DNA of 64,000 nucleotides from the NCBI GenBank assembly GCA_902570265.1, contig CACFXF010000005.1, forward strand, positions 1 to 64,000, read 5' to 3'. Shown here piece by piece: positions 43,815 to 53,744 of this stretch (position 1 is the first letter of the stretch; the number at the start of each line of letters is the position of its first letter). The notes under the pieces are model-generated. The model made no database searches, was not told the DNA's origin, and worked only from the letters and a program-made list of their open reading frames with translations. The translations under genes and the position numbers were made by a program. The stretch comes from an uncultured Alphaproteobacteria bacterium. GTDB taxonomy: Bacteria > Pseudomonadota > Alphaproteobacteria > Rhodobacterales > Rhodobacteraceae.

Positions 43815-45872
43815 ATGCAAAATGAACAAGAAAATTCAAAAAATCAAAAAGAAGAAGATGCCAGTATACCTTTGTTAGATTTAAATCAAAGTTCCATAAA
43901 AAAACTTCTTTCTAATGCAAAATCAAAGGGTTACCTCACTTACTCAGAGTTAAATGAAACTATGCCACCTGGCGAAATGAGTTCTGAACAAATTGAAGAT
44001 ATAATGACTGCACTTTCAGAGATGGGCATTACTTTAATTGATAGTGAAGATGAACAAGATGATTCTCAAACTAAACAAGAAAACGTAACTGAAGAAACAG
44101 AAGAAACTAAAGAATTAGTAGTAGCTTCTTCAGCTTCAGATAATTTAGATCGAACCGATGACCCTGTTAGGATGTATCTCAGGGAGATGGGATCCGTAGA
44201 ACTTCTATCTAGAGAAGGTGAAATTGCTATTGCCAAAAGAATTGAAGCTGGAAGAAATACCTATATCGGTGGTTTGTGTGAGAGCCCTCTTACCTTTCAA
44301 GCAATTACCATTTGGCGTGAAGAGCTTTTAGATGAGAAAATTATGTTGCGAGACGTTATAGATCTTGATGCAACTTTTGGTAGTATGTCTGAAAGTGAAC
44401 TACCTGAAGAAGTAAAAATAGAAGGTTTTGAAAATCAAAATCCGACATCAGAAATAAGACATGATAATTTAAAAGAAAATTTAGCTGAAGAATTTAATAA
44501 AACTAAAGAAAAAAAATCATATAATGATTCTAATGATAAAGAGGGAGATCTAGAACTCTCAGAAGACGAGGAAAATGAAGATTTTGAAGAGGATCATGCT
44601 AATGTATCATTGGCTGCTATGGAGAGTTCTCTAAAACCACAAGTTTTAAAAACTCTCAAGAAAATTGCAGATGCCTACTCTAAACTTTCTTCTCTTCAAA
44701 ACAATAGAATGCTTGCTGCAATTAGAGAAAAAAAGGCGTTTTCAGCAAGCGAAGAAAAGAAATATCAAAATTTAAGGAATGATATAGTAAAGTTAGTTAA
44801 TTCTTTACATTTACATAATAATAGAATCGAAGCATTAATAGATCAATTATATGGAATAAACAGAAAAATTATGGGACTTGATGGCGAGTTAGTAAAATTA
44901 GCTGATAAGTCCAGAATAAACCGAAAAGAATTTATACAAAACTATAAGGGGTCAGAACTTGATCCAGTATGGCTTGAAAGAGTTTCAAAATTTAAATCAA
45001 GGGGTTGGGAGAGTTTTGCTGAAAATTTTGGAGATAAAATTGATCAAATAAGAATTGAAATTGCTGAAATTGGTCAATATATCGGAATAGATATAAGTGA
45101 ATTTAGAAGAATAGTTCAACAAGTACAAAAGGGTGAAAAAGAAGCAAGATCAGCCAAAAAGGAAATGGTAGAAGCCAACTTAAGGTTAGTAATCTCAATA
45201 GCTAAAAAATATACGAATAGAGGTCTACAATTTCTTGATTTAATTCAAGAGGGTAATATAGGTCTAATGAAAGCTGTTGATAAATTTGAATATCGAAGGG
45301 GCTATAAATTTTCTACTTATGCTACTTGGTGGATACGCCAAGCAATCACAAGATCTATTGCTGATCAAGCTAGAACAATTAGAATTCCAGTCCATATGAT
45401 AGAAACCATAAATAAGCTTGTGCGTACTGGAAGACAAATGCTTCATGAAATAGGTAGAGAACCTACACCAGAAGAGCTATCCTCTAAACTTCAAATGCCT
45501 CTTGAAAAAGTCAGAAAGGTTATGAAGATTGCAAAAGAACCAATAAGTTTGGAAACACCTATTGGAGATGAAGAAGATAGCCAGCTAGGAGATTTTATTG
45601 AAGACAAAAATGCTGTTCTACCTTTAGAAAATGCTATACAAGGAAACCTCAAAGAAACTACAACTCGTGTGCTTTCTAGCTTAACTCCAAGAGAAGAAAG
45701 AGTTCTCAGAATGAGATTTGGTATTGGTGTTAATACTGATCATACATTAGAGGAAGTAGGACAACAATTTAGTGTTACTAGGGAGCGTATTAGACAAATA
45801 GAAGCTAAGGCACTTAGAAAATTAAAACATCCGAGTCGTTCAAGAAAATTAAGAAGTTTTCTCGATACATAA
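43815..45872 (+). CDS. rpoD: Primary RNA polymerase sigma factor (sigma-70)
   Basis: This 685-residue housekeeping sigma factor has region 1.1 in the first 80 residues and region 1.2 as [21 protein letters not shown] long, acidic non-conserved insert ([15 protein letters not shown]) follows. Regions 2.1-2.4 read [18 protein letters not shown] and [18 protein letters not shown], and region 4.2 is [19 protein letters not shown]. It has a clear GGTGG ribosome site. The nrdR gene follows at 20 bases. Confidence 0.96.
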   Translation: MQNEQENSKNQKEEDASIPLLDLNQSSIKKLLSNAKSKGYLTYSELNETMPPGEMSSEQIEDIMTALSEMGITLIDSEDEQDDSQTKQENVTEETEETKELVVASSASDNLDRTDDPVRMYLREMGSVELLSREGEIAIAKRIEAGRNTYIGGLCESPLTFQAITIWREELLDEKIMLRDVIDLDATFGSMSESELPEEVKIEGFENQNPTSEIRHDNLKENLAEEFNKTKEKKSYNDSNDKEGDLELSEDEENEDFEEDHANVSLAAMESSLKPQVLKTLKKIADAYSKLSSLQNNRMLAAIREKKAFSASEEKKYQNLRNDIVKLVNSLHLHNNRIEALIDQLYGINRKIMGLDGELVKLADKSRINRKEFIQNYKGSELDPVWLERVSKFKSRGWESFAENFGDKIDQIRIEIAEIGQYIGIDISEFRRIVQQVQKGEKEARSAKKEMVEANLRLVISIAKKYTNRGLQFLDLIQEGNIGLMKAVDKFEYRRGYKFSTYATWWIRQAITRSIADQARTIRIPVHMIETINKLVRTGRQMLHEIGREPTPEELSSKLQMPLEKVRKVMKIAKEPISLETPIGDEEDSQLGDFIEDKNAVLPLENAIQGNLKETTTRVLSSLTPREERVLRMRFGIGVNTDHTLEEVGQQFSVTRERIRQIEAKALRKLKHPSRSRKLRSFLDT

Positions 45873-45892
45873 TACTACAATAGGAGAACGTC

Positions 45893-46351
45893 ATGAGATG
45901 CCCATTTTGTGGAAACACTGATACTCAAGTTAAAGATAGTAGACCAGCAGAAGATAATGTATCTATAAGAAGAAGACGATCTTGTCCTGCATGTGCGGGA
46001 AGATTTACAACATATGAAAGAGTTCAACTTAGAGATTTAATTGTATTAAAAAAAAATAATAGAAGAGAAATATTTGATAGAGATAAATTAGAAAGATCAG
46101 TCAGAATTGCACTACAAAAAAGACCTATTGATATTGATAGGATAGAACAAATGGTAACTGGTATAGTTAGAAGATTGGAGAGCTTAGGGGAGACAGATAT
46201 TCCCTCTGATAAGGTAGGGGAAATTGTTATGGAGACATTGGCTAGAATAGATACAGTTGCATATGTAAGATTTGCATCTGTTTACAAAAATTTTCAAGCA
46301 GCTGATGATTTTGAAGAATTTGTATCTGAGTTAAGACCAGATATAAAATAG
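45893..46351 (+). CDS. nrdR: Transcriptional repressor NrdR of ribonucleotide reductase genes
   Basis: The 152-residue repressor starts [17 protein letters not shown], the N-terminal zinc ribbon, completed by CPACAGRF. The ATP-cone domain follows ([19 protein letters not shown]). It senses ATP/dATP and represses nrd genes by binding NrdR boxes. GGAGAA lies seven bases before the ATG. As in many alphaproteobacteria it lies directly before ribD. Confidence 0.95.
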   Translation: MRCPFCGNTDTQVKDSRPAEDNVSIRRRRSCPACAGRFTTYERVQLRDLIVLKKNNRREIFDRDKLERSVRIALQKRPIDIDRIEQMVTGIVRRLESLGETDIPSDKVGEIVMETLARIDTVAYVRFASVYKNFQAADDFEEFVSELRPDIK

Positions 46352-46363
46352 TCATTTTTGTTG

Positions 46364-47494
46364 ATGGACAATCAAGAAAAAAATACAAAAAATGATTTCA
46401 GATTTTTGAAAACTGCTATTTCATTGGGTTACAGAAGCATAGGACAAACATGGCCCAATCCATCAGTAGGATGTGTGATAGTTAAAAATCAACATATTGT
46501 TGGAACTGGTAACACTGCAGTTAAAGGGCGACCACATGCTGAGAAAATAGCATTGGATCAGGCAAAATCTGAGGCTTTAGATTCTACCGTTTATGTTACT
46601 TTGGAGCCATGTTCTCACGTCGGCAAGACCGCTCCTTGCACAACACAACTTATTAAAGCAAAAGTAAAGCGAGTAGTTTGTCCATTAAAAGATCCAAACC
46701 CTAGAGTAAATGGTAAAGGATTCGAAATTCTTCGAAAGAATGGAATAATTGTAGATAACTCTCCTATTTTACTACAAGAAATTAAAAAACTAAATCAGGG
46801 TTTCATTACATCAATAGAAAAAAAGAGGCCCTACATAGCTTTAAAGTTAGCTATGAGTTTAAACGGGAAAATAGCCACTCAAACTAAAAAAAGTAATTGG
46901 ATTTCTGGAGAAAAGTCTAGAAATTTTGTTCAACTTATAAGATCTCAGTATGATGCCATCATGATTGGTACAGAGACTGCTTTTTGGGATAATCCTAGAC
47001 TTAATCTACGAGATCAATTTTCAGACCTTCCTCAACCAGCTAAAATCATTATTGATAAAGATCTGAAATTATCAAAAAAAATGAACTTAATTAGATCTAA
47101 AGATACTGAGAAATTATTTTTTGTACATGATTTAAATTTAAAAAAAGATAAAATTGAATCTATGAAAGTTAAAGGTATAAGAACTATAGGTGTATCAACC
47201 CTGGAAAACGGCAATTTAAATTTAGATGAAATTTTTAAAAAACTTTCAGAGTTAGGGCTGACAAGTGTTTTAGTTGAAGGTGGAGGAAAAATTGCAACTT
47301 CTTTATTAGAAGTTGAATTGGTAGACAAACTTATATTATTTACTGCAGGAATTATATTAGACAAAAATGGTATTGATGGTTTTCAACCATCAATACCTGA
47401 AAGTATAAATTTAAATAATTATAATCGATATGATCTTGATAAATCGTTAACGATTGGAAATGATGTCGCTCACTTTTGGAATATAAATAATTAA
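46364..47494 (+). CDS. ribD: Bifunctional riboflavin deaminase/reductase
   Basis: The 376-residue enzyme performs the second and third steps of riboflavin synthesis. The N-terminal cytidine-deaminase-like domain has GRPHAEKIAL and LEPCSHVGKTAPC for zinc. The C-terminal reductase domain reads PYIALKLAMSLNGKIA ... VEGGGKIATSLLE and uses NADPH. Two TTG codons precede the ATG at 46364. None has a good ribosome site, so the gene may be translated by coupling with nrdR 12 bases upstream. Confidence 0.93.
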   Translation: MDNQEKNTKNDFRFLKTAISLGYRSIGQTWPNPSVGCVIVKNQHIVGTGNTAVKGRPHAEKIALDQAKSEALDSTVYVTLEPCSHVGKTAPCTTQLIKAKVKRVVCPLKDPNPRVNGKGFEILRKNGIIVDNSPILLQEIKKLNQGFITSIEKKRPYIALKLAMSLNGKIATQTKKSNWISGEKSRNFVQLIRSQYDAIMIGTETAFWDNPRLNLRDQFSDLPQPAKIIIDKDLKLSKKMNLIRSKDTEKLFFVHDLNLKKDKIESMKVKGIRTIGVSTLENGNLNLDEIFKKLSELGLTSVLVEGGGKIATSLLEVELVDKLILFTAGIILDKNGIDGFQPSIPESINLNNYNRYDLDKSLTIGNDVAHFWNINN

Positions 47495-47503
47495 ACACAA
47501 ATA

Positions 47504-47595
47504 ATTTTACTAAATAAAAACCTAGATATATTGATTTTACTAAAAAATGTTTGAAGTTTTACAAAATAAACATTAGTAAGATTTCTTAGTAAAAT
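47504..47595. repeat. Three 10-base repeats before ribE
   Basis: ATTTTACTAA occurs directly at 47504-47513 and 47534-47543, and inverted (TTAGTAAAAT) at 47586-47595, all in the 153-base spacer between ribD and ribE. The last two could pair as a stem with a 42-base loop. I see no FMN-riboswitch core here. The repeats may be a protein-binding or RNA-structure element, or chance in AT-rich DNA. Confidence 0.35.
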
Positions 47596-47647
47596 TATCA
47601 ACAAAATATTCCTAATTATTCAATTAAATTTTAAATAGATTAAAAAT

Positions 47648-48262
47648 ATGTTTACTGGTTTAATAACAGATATTGGAACATTAGTAAGAGTTAGTAGATC
47701 CAAAATCTTTAGTGCAAGAATAAGTTGTAATTATAATTTTTCTGAAACTTCCGAAGGTGCCTCTATATGCCATGATGGGGTATGCTTAACAATTTTTAAT
47801 AAAAGAAAAGAAGAAGAAGGCTTTTCTTATGAAGTTGAAGTTTCTAATGAAACAATTTCAAAATCAAATATCATAGAATCAAACGAACCTTGGAAAATTG
47901 GTAAAAAAGTCAATTTAGAAAAATCCCTTAAAATTGGTGATGAATTAGGTGGACATATAGTTACTGGTCACGTTGATGGTGTAGTAAAACTAATGAAATC
48001 AAAAAAAATAGATGAAAGTCATAAATTAACATTTGAGTGTCCGGAGGCACTTATTAAATTCATTGCAGTGAAAGGATCAATTGCTTTAAACGGAACTTCT
48101 CTAACCGTAAACGATGTAAGTAAAAATCTATTCACGGTAAATATTATTCCACATACAAAACAAGTAACTACTTGGAAAGATTGTAAAACTGGAGATCTAT
48201 TTAATTTAGAAATAGACTTACTAGCTCGTTACATGGATAGATTGCAAGCGGGTAGGAAATAA
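47648..48262 (+). CDS. ribE: Riboflavin synthase alpha chain
   Basis: The 204-residue enzyme joins two lumazine molecules to give riboflavin. It starts MFTGLITDIGT and consists of two similar barrel halves. The first half contains GASICHDGVCLTI, and the second begins KIGDELGGHIVTGHVDG and contains SIALNGTSLTVND. The trimer sits within the lumazine synthase pathway. It is followed after one base by ribBA. Confidence 0.95.
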   Translation: MFTGLITDIGTLVRVSRSKIFSARISCNYNFSETSEGASICHDGVCLTIFNKRKEEEGFSYEVEVSNETISKSNIIESNEPWKIGKKVNLEKSLKIGDELGGHIVTGHVDGVVKLMKSKKIDESHKLTFECPEALIKFIAVKGSIALNGTSLTVNDVSKNLFTVNIIPHTKQVTTWKDCKTGDLFNLEIDLLARYMDRLQAGRK

Positions 48263-48263
48263 A

Positions 48264-49388
48264 ATGAATATTAAGAATAAAGAAAAGCGTATTCAAAAAC
48301 ATAATGATAATAATGCCATCGCGGAAATTAATGATATTATTGAAGAAGCTAGAAATGGAAGAATGTTTATTCTTGCAGATGATGAAGATAGGGAAAATGA
48401 GGGAGACCTTATAATTCCTGCACAAATGGCTACGCCAGAGGCAATAAATTTTATGGCCACTTATGGACGAGGTTTAATATGCTTATCTTTAACTAAAAAA
48501 CGCATAGAAACTTTGAATCTTCCATTAATGTCAGCTTCAAACTCATCAAGACATGAAACTGCTTTTACAGTTTCTATTGAAGCTAAAGAAGGTGTAACTA
48601 CAGGTATATCTGCACATGACCGAGCCTTAACAATTTCAACAGCAATTAATCCTTTATCAGGGCCAAGTGATATAGCAACACCTGGACATGTATTTCCTTT
48701 AAAAGCTAAAGAAGGCGGTGTTCTTGTACGAGCAGGGCATACAGAGGCCGCTGTGGATATATCAAGATTAGCTGGCTTAAATCCCTCAGCAGTAATTTGT
48801 GAAATTATGAATGAAGATGGAACTATGGCTAGAATGCCTGATTTAATTTCATTTGCTAAAATGCATAATTTAAAACTTGGGACTATTTCAAATTTAATTG
48901 CATACAGAAGAAGGTATGATAATTTAGTTAAAGAAATTGAAAGCAAAAAAGTAAATTCAATTTTTGGAGGTAATTGGCAATTAAAAACTTTTATTGATGA
49001 GATTAGTAACTCATTACATTATACAATTTCCAAAGGTGATATTAGATCAGATGAAGGTATACTCGTAAGAATGCACGTTACAAATACATTTCAAGATCTG
49101 CTTGGAATTGAACCCAAACGACAAAATCAAATAAGTGATTCTATGAAACAAATAAGCGAGGAAGAGAGAGGTGTACTAGTATTACTAAATTTTAGTAATC
49201 AAACAAATAATAAAGAAGATAAAAATTCCAATACTATTCGTAGATACGGTATTGGAGCTCAAATCTTAAAAGCTCTGGGATTAAATAATATAAAGTTATT
49301 AACTAATTCTGGCACGCCAAAATTAATTGGATTAGAAGGTTATGGTCTCAAAATATTAAAAACTATACCTATTAAAAAATATGAATAA
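48264..49388 (+). CDS. ribBA: 3,4-dihydroxy-2-butanone-4-phosphate synthase with degenerate GTP cyclohydrolase II domain
   Basis: The N-terminal 210 residues form RibB, with the metal/substrate loop LADDEDRENEGDLI, GRGLICLSL, TVSIEAKEGVTTGISAHDRA and RAGHTEAAVD. The C-terminal 160 residues have the RibA fold outline (LVRMHVTNTFQDLLG ... RRYGIGAQILKALG ... LIGLEGYGL). However, the three zinc cysteines and the surrounding CLTGD...RCDCG motif of GTP cyclohydrolase II are missing. The second domain is therefore almost certainly inactive, as in RibBX-type proteins. A real GTP cyclohydrolase II must be encoded elsewhere. Overlaps ribH by eight bases. Confidence 0.9.
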   Translation: MNIKNKEKRIQKHNDNNAIAEINDIIEEARNGRMFILADDEDRENEGDLIIPAQMATPEAINFMATYGRGLICLSLTKKRIETLNLPLMSASNSSRHETAFTVSIEAKEGVTTGISAHDRALTISTAINPLSGPSDIATPGHVFPLKAKEGGVLVRAGHTEAAVDISRLAGLNPSAVICEIMNEDGTMARMPDLISFAKMHNLKLGTISNLIAYRRRYDNLVKEIESKKVNSIFGGNWQLKTFIDEISNSLHYTISKGDIRSDEGILVRMHVTNTFQDLLGIEPKRQNQISDSMKQISEEERGVLVLLNFSNQTNNKEDKNSNTIRRYGIGAQILKALGLNNIKLLTNSGTPKLIGLEGYGLKILKTIPIKKYE

Positions 49389-49839
49389 AAACGTTAAAAA
49401 TTTTGCACTTAATTTTGATACCAATATTGCAATTGTTGGTTCTCCTTATTATAAATCAATTTATGATAACCTTCTGAATGGCACACTAAGTGAATTGTCA
49501 AACCACAATATCAATGTGGATATACTAAATGTAGAAGGAGCTTTAGAAATACCTACAGCCATCAGTCTTGTTAAAAGAGATTTTGATGGTTTCATTGCTT
49601 TAGGTTGTATAATAAGGGGAAAAACAAGTCATTATGATATCGTAGCAGAAAATAGTGCTCAAGCACTATCTCAGTTAGGATTGGATGGTATTTGTATTGG
49701 TAACGGAATACTTACAGTTGATAGCATTGAACAAGCAATAGAGAGATCTGATCCAAAATTAAAAAATAAAGGTAAAGACGTAGCCAAAGCATTGATTTCT
49801 TTGCTTTTAATCAAGCAGAATTATAATTCTAATAAATAA
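49381..49839 (+). CDS. ribH: Lumazine synthase
   Basis: The 152-residue enzyme forms 6,7-dimethyl-8-ribityllumazine from the RibB and RibD products. Motifs are VEGALEIPTAIS, FIALGCIIRGKTSHYDIV (with the catalytic His) and GICIGNGILTVD, the last differing slightly from the usual PV(A/T)FGVLT. Translation is probably coupled to ribBA through the overlap. nusB follows after 22 bases. Confidence 0.93.
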   Translation: MNKNVKNFALNFDTNIAIVGSPYYKSIYDNLLNGTLSELSNHNINVDILNVEGALEIPTAISLVKRDFDGFIALGCIIRGKTSHYDIVAENSAQALSQLGLDGICIGNGILTVDSIEQAIERSDPKLKNKGKDVAKALISLLLIKQNYNSNK

Positions 49840-49861
49840 AATTTTAATTCATTTTTAGATT

Positions 49862-50329
49862 TTGGAAAGTTCAAAAATTACAAAATTACAAAAAATCAAA
49901 GAGAAAAGTGTTTCAAGGCTATATGCTGTTCAAGCACTTTTCCAAATTGAAGCAAATAACAATTCTGTAGAAAAAATTGTCTTAGAGTTTAAAAATTATA
50001 GAGAAAAAGAAAATCTTGATAGTAATAACTATTCTAAGTCCGACTTAATCTTTTTTAAAAAAATAATTGAAACAACAGTTAAGCATCAAAAAAAAATTGA
50101 TATGAATATAATGAAATCAATAAAAGATGACTGGGCTATGGAAAGAATTGATCCAACTTTAAGAGCTATCTTCAGAGCAGCTGCTGCTGAATTTTTGATA
50201 AAAACTCCCCCCAAGGTTGTAATTAGTGAATTTTTAGAAATTGCAAAATCATTTTTCCCGAATGGAAAAGAGTGTAAATTAGCTAACGGAGTATTAGATA
50301 AGCTTGCAACTGAAATTTTATCAACTTAA
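49862..50329 (+). CDS. nusB: Transcription antitermination factor NusB
   Basis: The 155-residue RNA-binding protein works with NusE in rRNA antitermination. The all-helical fold has RLYAVQALFQIEAN at the N-terminus and MERIDPTLRAIFRAAAAEFL with PPKVVISEFLEIAKSF in the C-terminal half. The start is a TTG without a clear ribosome site. It closes the riboflavin operon, its usual place. It converges with parC. Confidence 0.92.
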   Translation: MESSKITKLQKIKEKSVSRLYAVQALFQIEANNNSVEKIVLEFKNYREKENLDSNNYSKSDLIFFKKIIETTVKHQKKIDMNIMKSIKDDWAMERIDPTLRAIFRAAAAEFLIKTPPKVVISEFLEIAKSFFPNGKECKLANGVLDKLATEILST

Positions 50330-50386
50330 ATTAGACAAAGATAGAAATCATTAATTTGCTGAACTATATTAAGTCATTTTTGAATA

Positions 50387-52624
50387 TTATTGCAAATTAA
50401 ACTTGTTATTTCTTGGAAAACCTTTAGGTGCAATTTTACCTGATTGGGCTCTTTTACCTACCCAATTTTCAAAATTGTTTACAACATTTTTCCTACCTGA
50501 TTTATCAAACCAAACAAGGCCAGTTTCTGAATCAAAAGAAGTTATATCGGAGAGATATGCATTTTTATATTTTTGCAACCTCACACCCTTACCCTTATTA
50601 AGTTCAGGTAATTCATTTATTTTGAAAATCAAAAGTTTTCTATTTGTTCCAATTGTAGCAATTGAATCACCCTTAATATTTTTTAAACAATTGGCTATGA
50701 TGCCAGTTTTTAAATTAATTATTTTTTTGCCAGACCTTGTTTGTGCTAACATGTCTTCATGCTTTATTATAAAGCCATCCCCAATATTAGATGTAACAAG
50801 TGAACTTAGATTTGATTCAAAAACTATAACAGTCACTATTTCTATCTGATTAGGTAAATCAGTAAGTAACCTTATTGGTTCTCCATTAGTTCTTCCACTT
50901 GGAAGTAAATTCACTTGTAGAGAGTAGATATGGCCATTACTTCCAAAAATAAGAATTTTATCAGAAGTTTTTGCATTAATTAAAAAACGTTCCTCATCTC
51001 CCTCACGATATTTTATTTCTTCAGTGTTGATTACTGTTCCTTTTACAAATTTTATCCAACCAAGCTTTGAAACTATAACCGTAACTTCTTCTTCCTCAAT
51101 AAATTCAGGAATTTCTAAATTTTCTAATATTCCTTTTTCTTCAATTATTGTTTTTCGTTTAAAATACATAGTATTTGAACTTAATTTGAGTTTTAATAAC
51201 TCAAAATCCTTAGACAATTTTTGCCATTGATTATTTTCATCTTCTAAAAGCATTTCTAAACCTAAACGCTCTTTTAAAAGTTGGTCTTTTTCTTCTTCAA
51301 GCTGAATTTGCTCAAGTTTTCTTAAAGATCTTAATCTCATATTTAAAATTGCCTCTGCTTGTAATTCAGAGAGGTCAAATTCTTTTTGAAGATCCAATTT
51401 AGGGTTATCTTTATACCGAATTATACTTATTACTCTATCTAAGTTTAAATAGGTTACTATAAAACCTTCTAATAAATGTAACCTAGAATCTATATTTCTT
51501 AATCGAAATTTTGATCGTCGGATTAAAATATTTCTAGAGTGATCAATATAATTTTGTAATAAGTCTTTTAAGCTCGAAACTCTAGGCATTTTACCATCAA
51601 ATAAAACGTTCATATTGAGAGAAAATCTGGATTCTAAATCGGTTTTTTTGAACAAATGTTCCATGAGTATATCAGGAGGAATATTTTTCGATTTAGGCTC
51701 AAGTACTAACCGAATATCTTCAGCACTTTCATCTCTTAAATCATTTAATAGGTTTGTTTTTTTATCATTTATAAGTTCGGCTAATTTTTCGACTAATTTT
51801 GATTTTTGAATACCATATGGTATTTCTGTAATTACTATTTGCCACCTTCCCCTAGATAAAAACTCTTGAATGAATTTAGCTCTGATTCTAAAACTTCCTT
51901 TCCCTGAAATATAGTTTTCTAATATCGTACTTTTAGAATCAACTAATACACCTCCTGTGGGAAAGTCAGGACCTTTTACTATCTTCATAAGATCTGAATC
52001 ATCTAATTTTGAATTCTGAATTAACTTTATTGAAGCATCCAATATTTCACAAATGTTATGTGGTGGAATACTAGTAGCCATTCCTACAGCAATCCCGTAA
52101 GCACCATTTGCTAGAAGTTGAGGGAAGAAGGCGGGTAAGTACTCGGGTTCTTTTTCCGACCCATCATAATTATCTTTAAAATCAACAGCAGATTCATCTA
52201 GCCCATCTAAAATTATCATAGAGATTTCGCTCAAGCGAGCTTCGGTGTATCGCTGTGCTGCTGCATTATCACCATCAATATTACCAAAATTACCTTGACC
52301 CTCTATAAGTGGATACCTAGTTGTAAAAGTCTGAGCCATTCGCACTAAAGAATCATATATGGCTTTATCCCCATGGGGATGGAAATTACCCATAACCTCA
52401 CCAACAATTTTAGCACATTTTCTAAATGAACCGGAGGGAACCAGTTTTAACTGCCTCATGGCATATAATATTCTTCGGTGAACTGGCTTTAAACCATCTC
52501 TGCTATCAGGTAATGCGCGATCAGTTATAGTAGAAAGAGCATATTCTAGATATCTTTGACCAAGTGCAACGTCTAGATTTTCATTTAATATTATTTCTTT
52601 ATTTGAATTTTTTTTATTTGTCAT
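50387..52624 (-). CDS. parC: DNA topoisomerase IV subunit A
   Basis: The 745-residue protein decatenates daughter chromosomes together with ParE. The catalytic tyrosine Y126 is in AAAQRYTEARLS, and the N-terminal helix motif is SRDGLKPVHRRIL. The quinolone-region loop reads HPHGDKAIYDSLVRMAQ, with Asp and Ile where Ser and Glu are often found. The C-terminal beta-pinwheel is weaker, as in alphaproteobacterial ParC, and the GyrA box is not seen, so ParC is preferred over GyrA. It diverges from the SDR gene across 48 bases. Confidence 0.9.
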   Translation of the reverse strand: MTNKKNSNKEIILNENLDVALGQRYLEYALSTITDRALPDSRDGLKPVHRRILYAMRQLKLVPSGSFRKCAKIVGEVMGNFHPHGDKAIYDSLVRMAQTFTTRYPLIEGQGNFGNIDGDNAAAQRYTEARLSEISMIILDGLDESAVDFKDNYDGSEKEPEYLPAFFPQLLANGAYGIAVGMATSIPPHNICEILDASIKLIQNSKLDDSDLMKIVKGPDFPTGGVLVDSKSTILENYISGKGSFRIRAKFIQEFLSRGRWQIVITEIPYGIQKSKLVEKLAELINDKKTNLLNDLRDESAEDIRLVLEPKSKNIPPDILMEHLFKKTDLESRFSLNMNVLFDGKMPRVSSLKDLLQNYIDHSRNILIRRSKFRLRNIDSRLHLLEGFIVTYLNLDRVISIIRYKDNPKLDLQKEFDLSELQAEAILNMRLRSLRKLEQIQLEEEKDQLLKERLGLEMLLEDENNQWQKLSKDFELLKLKLSSNTMYFKRKTIIEEKGILENLEIPEFIEEEEVTVIVSKLGWIKFVKGTVINTEEIKYREGDEERFLINAKTSDKILIFGSNGHIYSLQVNLLPSGRTNGEPIRLLTDLPNQIEIVTVIVFESNLSSLVTSNIGDGFIIKHEDMLAQTRSGKKIINLKTGIIANCLKNIKGDSIATIGTNRKLLIFKINELPELNKGKGVRLQKYKNAYLSDITSFDSETGLVWFDKSGRKNVVNNFENWVGKRAQSGKIAPKGFPRNNKFNLQ

Positions 52625-52672
52625 AAATAATCCATCAACTATGTCATATGCTTTTAATTAAAAGGTTTAAAA

Positions 52673-53509
52673 ATGAAAACAAAAAATATTCTAATTACTG
52701 GATGTTCAAGTGGAATTGGTAAAAATGTTGCCATTACTCTTCATAACAAAGGATGGAGAGTCTTTGCAACATGTAGATCTAAAACAGATTGTACTTTTTT
52801 TACAAAATTAGGTATCGAAAGTTTTCCTTTAGATCTACTTAAAGAAGAATCGATAAATTGTGCAGTTAGTTTAGTAAAACAAAAAACTAAATCTCAACTA
52901 GATGTATTATTTAATAATGGTGCGTATGCGATACCGGGTGCGATCCAAGATATACCTAGGTCTGCTATGAGAGAAATTTTTGAAGTAAATGTATTTGGCC
53001 AAATTGATTTAATTAATAGATGCATACCACTAATGATGAGTTCAGATTATCCAAAAATTATAAACTGTTCGTCAGTATTAGGTTTCATATCACTACCTTA
53101 TAGAGGTTTGTATTCGGCTACTAAATATTCAATTGAAGCACTAACTGATGCTCTAAGAAGAGAAAACTATGATAGTAAAATTAAATTTGTACTAATTCAG
53201 CCAGGCCCAATAAACACTGACATAAAAAAGAAATCTATAAAGCATTTTGAAAAATGGATTGATTGGAAAAAATCTATCCACCAAAAAACTTATGAAAACA
53301 AAGTGATAAAAAGATTATATGATGATAACTATAAAGATTCTTTTAATAGCTATGAATTACAACCTGATGAAGTTACAAAAATACTAATTAACGTCTTAAA
53401 TACTAAAAAACCAAAAGCAAGGTACAAAATTACTATCCAAACTAAAATTGCTCAAATAATGATTAAACTTTTGCCAACTAATACACTAGACTGGTTCTTT
53501 AAAATCTGA
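52673..53509 (+). CDS. Short-chain dehydrogenase/reductase (SDR)
   Basis: The 278-residue classical SDR has the cofactor motif TGCSSGIG (9-16), NNGAY in place of NNAG (81-85), catalytic serine in NCSSVLG (131-137), and Y147-x-x-x-K151 (YSATK). The sequence after the active site reads QPGPINTDIKKK, typical of the group that includes NADP-dependent retinol/steroid-like reductases of bacteria. The substrate is unknown. It shares only family-level similarity with the SDR at 2685-3380. Confidence 0.83.
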   Translation: MKTKNILITGCSSGIGKNVAITLHNKGWRVFATCRSKTDCTFFTKLGIESFPLDLLKEESINCAVSLVKQKTKSQLDVLFNNGAYAIPGAIQDIPRSAMREIFEVNVFGQIDLINRCIPLMMSSDYPKIINCSSVLGFISLPYRGLYSATKYSIEALTDALRRENYDSKIKFVLIQPGPINTDIKKKSIKHFEKWIDWKKSIHQKTYENKVIKRLYDDNYKDSFNSYELQPDEVTKILINVLNTKKPKARYKITIQTKIAQIMIKLLPTNTLDWFFKI

Positions 53510-53541
53510 TAACTCAAAATTAATTTTAAAAATAAAAAAAA

Positions 53542-53742
53542 ATGTCCTCTATCCTATTCATAATTATAATTATTACTTGTCTTGTTGTTTTAATTATTCT
53601 GATGTTTGGAATTGGATCTTTTGCCAAAGGTGGAAATTTTGGAAAAAAATATTCTAACAAACTCATGCGATGGCGAATTATAGCACAAGCAGTAGCAGTA
53701 TTACTTATTATTGCCTTTGTTTATTTTGAAAAAAGAGGGTAA
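53542..53742 (+). CDS. Twin-transmembrane HIG1-domain protein
   Basis: The 66-residue protein has two hydrophobic helices (SSILFIIIIITCLVVLIILMF and IIAQAVAVLLIIAFVYF). The loop between them reads GNFGKKYSNKLMRWR, matching the HIG_1 (hypoxia-induced) domain found in alphaproteobacteria and mitochondria. In mitochondria these proteins assist cytochrome oxidase assembly; the bacterial role is unsettled. The pduO-type gene follows after two bases. Confidence 0.85.
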   Translation: MSSILFIIIIITCLVVLIILMFGIGSFAKGGNFGKKYSNKLMRWRIIAQAVAVLLIIAFVYFEKRG

Positions 53743-53744
53743 AA

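Noticed and set aside
47495..47647. FMN riboswitch before ribE
   Set aside because: The conserved FMN element motifs were not found in the AT-rich spacer.
48461..48946. Long open frame of 161 codons on the minus strand inside ribBA
   Set aside because: It is the complement of a strongly conserved enzyme, lacks a ribosome site and shows no recognisable protein motif.
50351..50400. Terminator between nusB and parC (TTAATTTGC/GCAAATTAA)
   Set aside because: The 9-bp arms are A/T-rich and separated by 32 bases with no T-run, so chance pairing is likely.
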